A stretch of DNA of 64,000 nucleotides from Bacillota bacterium. GTDB lineage: Bacteria > Bacillota > Clostridia > Oscillospirales > Acutalibacteraceae. The notes below the pieces were generated by a model. It was not told the DNA's origin. It searched no databases and saw only the letters and a list, made by a program, of their open reading frames with translations. Both the position numbers and the translations under genes were made by a program. How positions within the stretch are numbered: the first letter of the stretch is position 1; the number at the start of each line of letters is the position of its first letter. Shown one piece after another: positions 7,660 to 15,723 of this stretch. The stretch lies in NCBI GenBank assembly GCA_023418995.1, contig JAEZYP010000044.1, positions 1 to 64,000 of the forward strand, read 5' to 3'.

Positions 7660-8357
7660 TGGATAATATATTGGAATGCCAAAACCTGGTTAAGTATTTC
7701 CCTGGGTGCCTTGCGTTGAATTCTGTAAATCTTGCGGTTCCCAAAGGTAGAATTGTTGGACTTCTTGGTCCGAACGGCAGCGGCAAAAGCACAATGATTA
7801 AACTCGCAAACGGCTTGATTACCCCGACAAGCGGTAAAATCCTGATTAACGGAATGGAGCCGGGAGTCGAAACAAAGAAAATCGTATCCTATTTACCCGA
7901 ACGTACCTATTTGAACGACTGGATGACCGTAAATAATTTAATAGATTTCTTTTCGGATTTTTATGCGGATTTTAACCGGAATAAGGCTTTTGATATGCTG
8001 CAGCGGCTAGGCGTTAACCCTGTTTTACGGTTGAAGACCATGAGTAAGGGTACGAAAGAAAAAGTACAGCTCATTCTGGTAATGAGCCGCGAGGCGCAGC
8101 TGTATCTGCTTGATGAGCCAATCGGTGGCGTTGACCCTGCGGCACGCGATTATATTCTTGATACGATCATCGGCAATTACAATGAGAACACGACAATCAT
8201 CATTTCGACTCACCTGATTTCTGATGTTGAGAAGATTCTCGATGAAGTAATTTTTATTAACAAAGGAAACATCATTCTTACGTCCACCGTGGAAGAGATT
8301 CGTGAAAACGAAAATAAGAGCGTCGATGCGCTGTTCAGGGAGGTCTTCAAATGCTGA
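7659..8357 (+). CDS. ABC transporter ATP-binding protein
   Basis: A 232-residue ABC ATPase with Walker A (GPNGSGKS, about residues 36-43), a degenerate signature (MSKGTKEKV), Walker B with LYLLDEPIGGVD and the switch His in ISTHLI. It belongs to the ABC-2-type exporter group found in ytr-like operons. It pairs with the permease encoded at 8351, whose start overlaps its stop (ATGCTGA). Substrate unknown; relatives respond to cell-wall antibiotics or export lipid-linked compounds, but nothing here proves that. Confidence 0.92.
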   Translation: MDNILECQNLVKYFPGCLALNSVNLAVPKGRIVGLLGPNGSGKSTMIKLANGLITPTSGKILINGMEPGVETKKIVSYLPERTYLNDWMTVNNLIDFFSDFYADFNRNKAFDMLQRLGVNPVLRLKTMSKGTKEKVQLILVMSREAQLYLLDEPIGGVDPAARDYILDTIIGNYNENTTIIISTHLISDVEKILDEVIFINKGNIILTSTVEEIRENENKSVDALFREVFKC

Positions 8358-9142
8358 GTAAGCTTTTAAAATATGAATTTAAGGCAACGTCCCGCATCTT
8401 TTTGCCGATGTATGCGCTTTTGATTGTGTTTGCCCTAATTAACAAGCTATTTATGTCAATAAACTCGGAATTCTTAAAAATACCAAGAGTGATCGCAATG
8501 TCGGCCTTTGTAATCATCATTGTTGGTATATTTGTTATGACGCTGGTCGTTACCATACAAAGATTCAATAAAAACCTTTTGACCGACGAAGGATACCTCT
8601 CGTTTACACTGCCAGTCAAGGCGCATACGCACATTGACTGCAAAATCATTGTTACGATGGTATGGTATATTCTGAGCGCTGTTGCCGCGGTATTGGCAAT
8701 CTTAGTGTTAGCCTTAGACCAGCAAAGCATTGCTGATTTTCAACGGTTTTTCCTTGAATTCGGTGAGGCTATCCGCCAGGTTGGTCCTCAAAGCGCAGTT
8801 TTGATTCTGGAAATGAGTGTGGCGGCGCTGCTGTGCATTTATTGCGGTACCATTCAGATTTACGCATCAATTGCAGTCGGCAATTTAAGCTCCAAGCATA
8901 AGCTGCTGGCGGGTATCGGTGCTTACCTGGGTCTTGGAATGATCGAGCAGATTATTGTCTCCATTTTTATGTCCTTCAATGCTGATAACCTGAGAAATTT
9001 CTTTTATCCTAATACGATTCCGAGCGTTATTTCCGCAGTCGAAATAGTGATTTTTATCATGATTGTATATTTTGTTGTTTTCTCGGCGGCTTTTTACATC
9101 CTCACAAACTGGCTGCTAAAAAATAAGTTGAATTTAGAATAG
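8351..9142 (+). CDS. ABC-2-type permease of the GntR operon
   Basis: A 263-residue integral membrane protein with about six hydrophobic segments (roughly residues 18-37, 49-72, 99-121, 147-170, 184-208 and 231-255). It has no recognisable substrate-binding motif. Its start overlaps the ATPase stop by 7 nt, so the two are translationally coupled and should form a 2+2 exporter. It ends the operon; a terminator follows at 9224. Confidence 0.82.
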   Translation: MLSKLLKYEFKATSRIFLPMYALLIVFALINKLFMSINSEFLKIPRVIAMSAFVIIIVGIFVMTLVVTIQRFNKNLLTDEGYLSFTLPVKAHTHIDCKIIVTMVWYILSAVAAVLAILVLALDQQSIADFQRFFLEFGEAIRQVGPQSAVLILEMSVAALLCIYCGTIQIYASIAVGNLSSKHKLLAGIGAYLGLGMIEQIIVSIFMSFNADNLRNFFYPNTIPSVISAVEIVIFIMIVYFVVFSAAFYILTNWLLKNKLNLE

Positions 9143-9223
9143 ATTGTAGCGCAAATACAACCTGGCAGGCTGCGGCAAATTCGCTGATCACGCAGGTGCC
9201 TCACAAATTTTCCGCCAGCCTGG

Positions 9224-9255
9224 GGAGGTGCAGAAATGCGCCTCCTTTTGTTTTT
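9224..9255 (+). terminator. Terminator of the GntR/ABC operon
   Basis: Stem GGAGGTGCA/TGCGCCTCC (one G-U pair) with a GAAA loop, then TTTTGTTTTT. It lies in the 300-bp stretch 9143-9442, which has no gene but also holds the next promoter and leader. Confidence 0.85.
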
Positions 9256-9288
9256 ATTCGGTTTAAAGCCTGCTGTATGAGAATGCCA

Positions 9289-9317
9289 TTGAAAAAACGC
9301 AGTAAAAATACTATAAT
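9289..9317 (+). promoter_or_regulatory. Promoter of the monomeric hydrogenase gene
   Basis: TTGAAA, exactly 17 nt, TATAAT. Transcription from it leaves an untranslated leader of about 120 nt (9324-9442). Confidence 0.8.
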
Positions 9318-9323
9318 ACCAGC

Positions 9324-9442
9324 ATAAGCGCCGCATCGATATCACAGGTATCCTGTCCGCTGGGTGCAGGGCGGGGGTAAAAACAGCTTGATGAAAACGA
9401 ATGGGAATACAGCTTAAATACGATAGTAAAGGGAATTTTTGA
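9324..9442 (+). other. Long untranslated leader of unknown role
   Basis: About 120 nt between the predicted transcription start and the hydrogenase ATG. It contains GC-rich self-complementary stretches but no U-tract terminator and no riboswitch consensus I could match. It may only be a long leader. Confidence 0.35.
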
Positions 9443-10897
9443 ATGCAATATATCAACGACGCAAAACAATTGAAGTATGAAGTGCTTGCCAGAGTGGCAA
9501 AATACGCGTATGAGGGTACGCTGGAGAAGAACCTTGACCAGATACCCTACGACATCATTCCGGGTCCTCTGCCGGAATTTCGCTGCTGTATCTACCGTGA
9601 GCGCGAAATTATTCGGGAGCGGCTTGTCTCCGCGCAAGGCAAGAACCTGCCCGCTCAGGGTGACAGCGACATTGTCGCTGTTCTTCCGGCGGCCTGTGAG
9701 GGCTGCCCGATTAACCGCTTTACCGTAACGGATAACTGCCAGCACTGTCTGGCGAAGAAGTGCTTTGAAGCCTGCAAATTCGGCGCAGTATCCATTACGC
9801 CAAAGGGTGCGTACATTGATCCCGCAAAATGCAAGGAGTGCGGTCGCTGTGCCGCGGCCTGCCCCTACAATGCAATTTCCGATACCATGCGCCCATGTAT
9901 TCGTGCGTGTCCGGTAAAAGCGATTTCTATGGATGAACACCATTTGGCCGTTATCCATCATTCCCGCTGCATCAATTGCGGTGCCTGCACAAAGCATTGC
10001 CCGTTCGGGGCGATTACCGACCGCTCCGGCATCGTAGGTATTATAGATGAGATAAAATCGGGAGCTCCGGTGTTTGCGGCGTTTGCTCCGGCAATTGAGG
10101 GCCATTTTGGTACGGCTAATATTGGTATGCTGAAATCCGCGATTAGAAAGCTCGGCTTTTCCGGTTCCTTCGAGGTTTCGCTCGGTGCGGATGCCACCTC
10201 CTACAGCGAAGCGCAAGAGCTGAAGGAAGCGGTAAAGGACGGAAGAAAAATGACGACCTCCTGCTGCCCGGCTTTTGTGGAGATGATCGAAAAGCATTTT
10301 CCCAACCTTGCGTCGCTTATTTCGGATACCGGCTCCCCGATGACCTTGGTTGCCCGTTATATCAGAGCTGTTCATCCGGGCGCAAAGGTAGTTTTTATCG
10401 GCCCGTGCATTGCAAAGAAGGTAGAAATTCTAAAAATCTCCGACTCTGCGGATTATGTGATGACCTTCGAGGAGTTGAATGCAATGTTTACCGCGAGAGA
10501 AGTGAGCGTGGCGGATGAAGCCCAAAACGAGCAGGACGGGAGCCTGGCTGGAAAAGGGTTCGCGCAGAGCGGGGGAGTATCCCGGGCTGTTTCAGAAGTA
10601 TTGGAGGAAGAGGGCTTTGACCTTCCGTTTGGCTGCGTAAAATGCAACGGAGCCAAGGAGTGCAAAAAAACGTTATCTCTTTTAAATTCCGGACGTTTGC
10701 CGGAAAATCTGGTAGAGGGCATGGCATGCGAAGGCGGCTGCGTAGCCGGCCCGGGCGGTGTGGAAGATGTTCAGAAGCTGCTGAAAAACAGGAGTAGCCT
10801 GCTGGCCGCCGCCGATCATCGGGGAATAAAAGAGAACATTCAAAGCCTGCATGATTTCTCTAAAATAAAGCTTGACACATCGAACGACAGAATTTAA
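9443..10897 (+). CDS. Monomeric [FeFe] hydrogenase, group-B-like
   Basis: A 484-residue iron-sulfur hydrogenase. The N-terminal Cys cluster (C85, C88, C99, C102, C107, C111) is followed by ferredoxin-type motifs (C130, C133, C136, C140 and C176, C179, C182, C186, with C152 and C156 between). The H-cluster domain (about 205-450) has TTSCCPAF (C274, C275), GPCIAKKVE (C322) and EGMACEGGC (C429, C433). All cluster ligands are present. Length and motifs match the monomeric group B enzymes of fermentative Clostridia, which probably exchange electrons with ferredoxin; the physiological direction is not known. It is transcribed alone from the promoter at 9289. No maturation genes are in the window. 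Confidence 0.9.
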   Translation: MQYINDAKQLKYEVLARVAKYAYEGTLEKNLDQIPYDIIPGPLPEFRCCIYREREIIRERLVSAQGKNLPAQGDSDIVAVLPAACEGCPINRFTVTDNCQHCLAKKCFEACKFGAVSITPKGAYIDPAKCKECGRCAAACPYNAISDTMRPCIRACPVKAISMDEHHLAVIHHSRCINCGACTKHCPFGAITDRSGIVGIIDEIKSGAPVFAAFAPAIEGHFGTANIGMLKSAIRKLGFSGSFEVSLGADATSYSEAQELKEAVKDGRKMTTSCCPAFVEMIEKHFPNLASLISDTGSPMTLVARYIRAVHPGAKVVFIGPCIAKKVEILKISDSADYVMTFEELNAMFTAREVSVADEAQNEQDGSLAGKGFAQSGGVSRAVSEVLEEEGFDLPFGCVKCNGAKECKKTLSLLNSGRLPENLVEGMACEGGCVAGPGGVEDVQKLLKNRSSLLAAADHRGIKENIQSLHDFSKIKLDTSNDRI

Positions 10898-10967
10898 ACT
10901 ACAGATATTATGATTTTTCGTTTTACACGAAAAGCAGACAAGTGTAAGCTGAATGAAGGTGTAAAAT

Positions 10968-11876
10968 ATGACCGCTATCAGTACGAGGCATCTGACAAAA
11001 AGCTATGACGAAAAGGCTATAGCGTTAAACGATTTGAATCTGGAGGTTCCGCAGGGCGGCGTTTTCGGCTTTCTTGGCCCCAACGGCGCCGGGAAGACAA
11101 CGACCGTAAAGCTATTGACCGGGCTACTTCGTCCCACGAAGGGAGAATGCCGTGTACTTAACCTGGATCCTCAGAAAAACCCGGAAGAGGTACACCGCCT
11201 CTGCGGTGTAATGACGGAAAGCGCCAAGATGTACGGTCAGTTGACTGGGATGGAAAACCTTGTGTTTTTTGCACAGACCTGCGGACTTCCTAATGATGTA
11301 TGCGGTCAAAGAGCCGGTGAACTGTTAAAGCAGCTGGACTTATGGGATGCCCGTGATAAAAAGCTGAGCGCCTATTCCACCGGGATGGCACAGCGGCTTT
11401 CACTGGCACGCGCGCTGGTGCATCAGCCGCAGGTGCTTTTTCTGGATGAACCGACAAGCGGTCTGGATCCGGAATCCGCACAGACGGTAAATGAGATGAT
11501 TGCCGAGCTTGCCGGGAAATCAGGAACGACTGTGTTTCTCTGTACCCATCAGCTTCGCTACGCGCAGGACCTTTGCAGTACCTATGGTATTTTGGAAAAG
11601 GGAAGCCTGCTCGCATCGGGTGACCTCCAAACCCTGAGCGATTCGATTGGCTGCCGTATTAAGGCCGGATTTCGGTTATCGGAAGGAGATACGTTAGACG
11701 GCTTTGACTTCCAAAATGGATGGTGGCAGACGGAAGTGCTCAAAGAGAACGAGATGCCGATTTTACTGAAAAAGCTGGTGGAGGAGGGTCATAGCGTATA
11801 TGAAGCAAAATTGATTAAACCGACTCTTGAGGATATTTACTTTCAATATACCGAGCGTCAGGAGGCTTCACAATGA
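10968..11876 (+). CDS. ABC transporter ATP-binding protein
   Basis: A 302-residue ABC-2-type ATPase: Walker A GPNGAGKT (about residues 38-45), signature YSTGMAQRL, Walker B LFLDEPTSGLD, switch His in LCTHQL. A C-terminal extension of about 80 residues follows the nucleotide-binding domain, as in NatA- or bacitracin-exporter-like proteins. The final ATGA overlaps the start of the permease at 11873, so the two form one exporter. Substrate unknown. An AAGGTG ribosome site precedes the ATG. Confidence 0.92.
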   Translation: MTAISTRHLTKSYDEKAIALNDLNLEVPQGGVFGFLGPNGAGKTTTVKLLTGLLRPTKGECRVLNLDPQKNPEEVHRLCGVMTESAKMYGQLTGMENLVFFAQTCGLPNDVCGQRAGELLKQLDLWDARDKKLSAYSTGMAQRLSLARALVHQPQVLFLDEPTSGLDPESAQTVNEMIAELAGKSGTTVFLCTHQLRYAQDLCSTYGILEKGSLLASGDLQTLSDSIGCRIKAGFRLSEGDTLDGFDFQNGWWQTEVLKENEMPILLKKLVEEGHSVYEAKLIKPTLEDIYFQYTERQEASQ

Positions 11877-12670
11877 GATGGATTAATCCGGCTGAAAAAG
11901 CCATTATTAAAAAGGATTTCAGCGAAATATGGAATACCAAAATGGCGCGCAATACAATGCTTGCGCTGCCGGTTATTCTGGTTGTGTTTTTGCCCGCGAT
12001 GTACCTTGCGATAATCTATCTGGTTCCGTCCGAACAGGTAAACGGTATGGATAAGATGCTGTCGCTTCTGCCGCCGGAGGCCAAGCACTTTTCGCAGCGG
12101 CAGAGTATGTTTTATATGCTTACCAATGTTTTGTGCCCAATGTTTTTCTTAATGATTCCCCTAATGATCTCGAGTATATCCGCAGCCTGCAGTTTTGTCG
12201 GTGAAAAGGAACGTAATACGATCGAAACCCTGCTGCTAACCCCGCTGAGCGTTGATAGAATCTTCAAGGCAAAGGTTTTTGGCTGTGTTATTTTATCTGC
12301 CGTTTCAACGGCGATATCGTTTATTGCCTTTTCCATTACGATATCAATTGGTGATATCCTGCTGGAAATGCCGTTTTTCCTTAACTGGAACTGGCTGGTG
12401 CTAGTCCTTTTGTTAGCACCCGCAATCACGGTGTTCGGTGTGATTTTTATGGTGATCTTTTCCGGGAGAAGCAAAAGCTATATGGAGTCGTTCCAAACCT
12501 CCAGCTATATTGTTTTGCCGCTTGTTTTACTTTTTATCGGGCAGTTTACCGGCCTTTTTCAGCTTAATGCTTTGATTCTTCTGATTTTCTCTGCGGTGGT
12601 ACTTCTTCTCGATATTGTTTTGCTGGCATTCGGCTCTCGCAGCTTTACCCCGGAGAAGCTGTTAAGATAA
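11873..12670 (+). CDS. ABC-2-type permease
   Basis: A 265-residue membrane protein, partner of the ATPase ending at 11876. It has an N-terminal amphipathic stretch (KKDFSEIWNTKMARN), then about six hydrophobic helices separated by a loop with the EKERNTIETLLLTPLS element typical of ABC-2 and NatB-like permeases (coupling segment). The role is export or Na+-type extrusion by analogy only. It ends 80 bp before the next promoter, with no strong terminator seen. Confidence 0.82.
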   Translation: MRWINPAEKAIIKKDFSEIWNTKMARNTMLALPVILVVFLPAMYLAIIYLVPSEQVNGMDKMLSLLPPEAKHFSQRQSMFYMLTNVLCPMFFLMIPLMISSISAACSFVGEKERNTIETLLLTPLSVDRIFKAKVFGCVILSAVSTAISFIAFSITISIGDILLEMPFFLNWNWLVLVLLLAPAITVFGVIFMVIFSGRSKSYMESFQTSSYIVLPLVLLFIGQFTGLFQLNALILLIFSAVVLLLDIVLLAFGSRSFTPEKLLR

Positions 12671-12677
12671 TTGCTGT

Positions 12678-12706
12678 TTGCCTTAATCTTACAATTGTAT
12701 TATAAT
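12678..12706 (+). promoter_or_regulatory. Promoter of the PHP gene
   Basis: TTGCCT, 17 nt, TATAAT, about 33 nt before the start codon. Confidence 0.75.
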
Positions 12707-12738
12707 TGGCATGAGGATTAAGACAAGAAGGTGATTAT

Positions 12739-13569
12739 GTGGCTGCAGATTTGCACTGTCACACAAAGATGTCCGACGGTTCGGTGAGCATAGACGAAGT
12801 TGTTCTTCTTGCCAAAAAGCTAGGCATTCCTACCATAGCGGTTACGGATCATGATACGTTTGCCGGATCCATTCGCGCCAGAATCATTGGAGAACGGCGC
12901 GGGGTTGAAGTGATACCTGGAATTGAACTGTCGACAATCAATTCGGCAACTGGTCGAAAAGCTCATATACTGTGTTATTTTTGCAAAAACATGGATCGGT
13001 TGGAAGGCTTGTGCAAGCGTACCGCGGATAAACGCAAGCAGGCGGCAAGTATTATGCTGCAAAAGGTAATGAAAATTTATCCGATTACAGCTGAGATGGT
13101 GGTACATCGTGCGCACGGCAGCACGAATGTTTTTAAGCAGCATATTATGCATGCTTTGATCGATGCTGGTTACGCGACCCATTTTTTCGGGGATACATAT
13201 CAAAGGCTGTTCAATTCCAAAACAGGATTGGCTTTTTACGGAGTCGATTACCCGGATGTGCATGAGGTAATTGCACAGATACATGACGCGGGCGGTATTG
13301 CTGTGCTTGCCCATCCCGGCGAATACGACAGCTATGAGCTTCTTGAAGAGCTGGCCGCTAATCGGGAGATTGAAGGGGTTGAAGTCTGGCATCCGCGCAA
13401 CCGACCGGGCGATGAGGAAAAATTTATTACGGTTGCAAAGAGGTATGGTTTGATTATGACCGGGGGTACGGATTTTCACGGCATGTACACTTCTGTGAAA
13501 AAGCCGATTGGAACCTGCGTAACGCCGGATGACCAGTTGGAAGCCCTAAGAAATTGCAAAATAAGATAA
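12739..13569 (+). CDS. PHP-domain phosphoesterase
   Basis: A 276-residue PHP-family metallo-phosphoesterase with the four usual motifs: DLHCHTKMSDGS near residue 4, TDHDT near 36, the GIELS region near 60, and the C-terminal HPGE and TDFHG motifs (about 193 and 234). These supply the His/Asp ligands of a trinuclear metal site. The closest functional group is the YciV/RNase AM-like enzymes that act on 3',5'-bisphosphorylated nucleotides or short RNA; the exact substrate is inferred. The start is GTG with AGAAGGTGA just upstream. Confidence 0.85.
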   Translation: MAADLHCHTKMSDGSVSIDEVVLLAKKLGIPTIAVTDHDTFAGSIRARIIGERRGVEVIPGIELSTINSATGRKAHILCYFCKNMDRLEGLCKRTADKRKQAASIMLQKVMKIYPITAEMVVHRAHGSTNVFKQHIMHALIDAGYATHFFGDTYQRLFNSKTGLAFYGVDYPDVHEVIAQIHDAGGIAVLAHPGEYDSYELLEELAANREIEGVEVWHPRNRPGDEEKFITVAKRYGLIMTGGTDFHGMYTSVKKPIGTCVTPDDQLEALRNCKIR

Positions 13570-13582
13570 TCTGGATAGGTGA

Positions 13583-13843
13583 ATGAAGTTGGAATTTCAT
13601 TATAAAACAAAGGGGACCTGCTCTTCTGAAATTATTCTTGAATTAGATGGAGATATTATAAAATCTGTAAAAATTATCGGGGGATGCAACGGAAATTTAA
13701 AAGGTATCAGCGCAATTGTCGAAGGAATGCGAGCAGATGATGTAATCGGGCGTTTTCAGGGAATTCGCTGCGGTTACAAAACAACCTCCTGCCCTGACCA
13801 ATTGGCGAACGCTTTGATACAGGCCCGAAAGCAGCAGGGCTGA
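13583..13843 (+). CDS. TSCPD-domain protein (TIGR03905-like)
   Basis: An 86-residue protein consisting of one TSCPD domain: GGCNGNLKGI in the middle and the namesake TSCPDQLA near the C-terminus (about 71). The domain also occurs at the C-terminus of some ribonucleotide reductases, where its cysteines are thought to bind metal; the stand-alone clostridial protein has no defined function. The AGGTGA ribosome site abuts the ATG at 13583, so the TTG two codons later (13589, spacing 6) is a possible true start. It follows the PHP gene by 13 nt and probably shares its transcript. Confidence 0.85.
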   Translation: MKLEFHYKTKGTCSSEIILELDGDIIKSVKIIGGCNGNLKGISAIVEGMRADDVIGRFQGIRCGYKTTSCPDQLANALIQARKQQG

Positions 13844-13851
13844 AAATAGAT

Positions 13852-13880
13852 AAAGGGCTGCGATTGCCTCGCAGCCCTTT
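13852..13880 (+). terminator. Terminator after the TSCPD gene
   Basis: A perfect 12-bp stem (AAAGGGCTGCGA/TCGCAGCCCTTT) with a 5-nt loop. It lies between convergent genes and can serve the Cys-rich peptide gene on the other strand too. Confidence 0.8.
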
Positions 13881-13889
13881 CTTGTGCGG

Positions 13890-14015
13890 TTAGCAGCAAC
13901 CGTTGTTATTGCCACAGCAGCCGTCATTATTATTCCCGCAGCAGCATACTAAGATAATGATAAGAAGGATGACCCAAGTGCAGGAACTTCCGCCAAAGAA
14001 ATTGTTGTTACACAT
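13890..14015 (-). CDS. 41-residue Cys/Asn/Gly-rich membrane peptide
   Basis: A small open frame (42 codons) with a strong ribosome site (AAAGGAGG, 9 nt before ATG). The peptide has a polar start (MCNNNFFGGSSC), a single hydrophobic helix (about residues 13-23, TWVILLIIILV), a CCC cluster, and a tail of repeated GNNNDGCC/GNNNGCC blocks with eight cysteines after the helix counting the CCC and both CC pairs in the tail. This resembles the small YjcZ-like or high-cysteine peptides of spore formers, but the match is by composition only. It could be a spore-coat or membrane peptide. It is convergent with the TSCPD gene and divergent from mcsA. Confidence 0.65.
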   Translation of the reverse strand: MCNNNFFGGSSCTWVILLIIILVCCCGNNNDGCCGNNNGCC

Positions 14016-14171
14016 TATTGTTTGCCTCCTTTCGGTTTACAATATATAATATTGCAAAGGCAGAAAACGTGTTACAATTATTGCTTAAATAAATTAATTA
14101 AAAAATTATTTTTTAGAACGGTAATTCACGTATTTAAAAGCCCGTTGTTACAGAACGGAGAGGTGATTCTT

Positions 14172-14678
14172 ATGCTATGTGAGTCATGTGGAAAAAATCC
14201 GGTTACCACTCATGTAAAAACAATCATAAATGGAGAATTGACCAAATATTCTTTATGTGCGGAATGTGCGCAAAAGCTTGGTTACGGAGATTTGCTAACC
14301 GGATTGGGGCGTAATTTTGGCAGCCTCTTGGGCGGGTTCTTTGGCGAGATGGGGGATGACCGCGAAACAGTGCGTTGCAGCTGTTGTGGCTCTAGCTTTG
14401 ACGATATCGCGAGAACCGGCAGGGTAGGTTGTGCACAATGCTACCAGACGTTTTATAACCGTTTGATGCCGCTGATTTTAAAGATTCATGGCAATACCAG
14501 GCATCGCGGAAAAACACCCGGGGCCGACCAGCTGCAGCCGATTCCTCAGAGCAGGCTGAGCTTGATGCGGCGTGAATTGCGTAATGCGATAAATTCGGAA
14601 AATTTTGAGCATGCCGCAGACTTACGCGATCGGATTCGGGAATTGGAAAAGGGAGAGGACCATGACAAAATGGTATGA
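14172..14678 (+). CDS. mcsA: McsA, activator of the McsB arginine kinase
   Basis: A 168-residue zinc protein. Two pairs of CxxC motifs are visible (CESCGKNP...CAECA at residues 3-32 and CSCCGSSF...GCAQCY near 67-92), followed by a C-terminal UVR-type coiled-coil motif (RRELRNAINSENFEHAADLRDRIREL). McsA binds and activates the McsB kinase. The open frame starts 50 codons earlier at 14022, but GAGAGGTG sits 7 nt before the ATG at 14172 and the zinc fingers begin there. It overlaps mcsB by 17 nt. The usual partners ctsR (before) and clpC (after) are absent here. Confidence 0.9.
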   Translation: MLCESCGKNPVTTHVKTIINGELTKYSLCAECAQKLGYGDLLTGLGRNFGSLLGGFFGEMGDDRETVRCSCCGSSFDDIARTGRVGCAQCYQTFYNRLMPLILKIHGNTRHRGKTPGADQLQPIPQSRLSLMRRELRNAINSENFEHAADLRDRIRELEKGEDHDKMV

Positions 14679-15723
14679 AAAGAGCGGGCTGGAAAGCGAC
14701 GTGGTGATCAGCACCCGAATTCGGCTGGCAAGGAACCTGACAGATATCCCCTTTCCTGTAAAAATGAGCCGATTGGAAAAGAAACAGCTGATTCAAAGAG
14801 TGCAGGAAGCGGCAGCGACGTTTGAACCCACCGGATTCCACTTCATTGATATGGAGGAAGTTTCAAAAGCGGAAGCGGTCTCTATGGTAGAGCGACATCT
14901 TGCAAGCCCCGAGTTTATTTCGGAGTATGATGGTAGAGCGATCCTGGTTACAGAGGATGAAACAGAGAGTATCATGCTCAACTCTGAGAACCACCTTTCC
15001 CTGCAAGCGCTGAAGGAAGGGATGAGCCTGGAGGAGGCTTACCAAGCGGCGGATCGCCTTGATACCCTGTTGGATAAGGTTTTGCATTTTGCTTTTCATG
15101 AAGGTCTCGGTTATCTGACCCAAAGCCCGGTTGACCTTGGCACAGGAATGCGCGCTTCTCTAATGCTTCACCTTCCGGCTTTAAAAGAGGGAGGCGGAAT
15201 TGCACGAACCTCCACCAATCTTTCCAAGCTAGGTCTGGCTCTGCGAGGAATCTACGGTTCCGGTACGGATTCTATAGGCGCTCTCTACCAGCTTTCCAAT
15301 CAGGTGACACTCGGGCTGTCTGAGCAGGAAGCGATTACCAATCTGCAAAGCATTGCTATACAGCTTATTCAGCAGGAACGCTCCGCGCGCAAAGAATTAG
15401 AGGGGAAGTTTGATGTTCAGGATACGGTCAGCCGCTCGATGGGGATACTGCGGTCCGCAAGAATTATGTCCATCGATGAGTTTATGAGGCTGATCTCAAA
15501 TGTGCGTTTGGGTGTTTCAATAGGGCTGATTCAAACCATTGGCTATGATTTGATAAACCGTATGATTGTTGAGGCGCAGCCGGCGACCCTAATGCTTCAA
15601 AGCGGAAAAAAACTGGCGAAAAATGAAAGGCAAATATTCCGGGCACAAATGATTCGCGACCTTCTCAAAAGTTATAATGAAAAGGCAGATGATTGTTTTG
15701 ACGGATCTGAAACAGCGCAATGA
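14662..15723 (+). CDS. mcsB: Protein arginine kinase McsB
   Basis: A 353-residue phosphagen-kinase-fold enzyme that phosphorylates arginine residues, marking proteins for ClpCP in Firmicutes. Features include the nucleotide-binding STRIRLARN segment (about residues 17-25), the EDHLS-like loop region NSENHLSLQ, and a C-terminal helical domain. Start: ATG 14662, with GGGAGAGG 3-4 nt upstream inside the mcsA tail; an in-frame ATG 19 codons earlier (14605) has no such site. The stop overlaps the downstream TPR gene. Confidence 0.93.
   Translation: MTKWYEKSGLESDVVISTRIRLARNLTDIPFPVKMSRLEKKQLIQRVQEAAATFEPTGFHFIDMEEVSKAEAVSMVERHLASPEFISEYDGRAILVTEDETESIMLNSENHLSLQALKEGMSLEEAYQAADRLDTLLDKVLHFAFHEGLGYLTQSPVDLGTGMRASLMLHLPALKEGGGIARTSTNLSKLGLALRGIYGSGTDSIGALYQLSNQVTLGLSEQEAITNLQSIAIQLIQQERSARKELEGKFDVQDTVSRSMGILRSARIMSIDEFMRLISNVRLGVSIGLIQTIGYDLINRMIVEAQPATLMLQSGKKLAKNERQIFRAQMIRDLLKSYNEKADDCFDGSETAQ

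Noticed and set aside
9324..9442. Cobalamin, fluoride or c-di-GMP riboswitch in the hydrogenase leader
   Set aside because: The core conserved segments of these classes were not found by eye.
9311..10375. Minus-strand open frame of 354 codons over the hydrogenase gene and leader
   Set aside because: Antisense to a clear iron-sulfur enzyme; composition rich in Arg/His and no recognisable domain.
12820..13479. Minus-strand open frame of 219 codons over the PHP gene
   Set aside because: Shadow of the PHP coding frame; no ribosome site.
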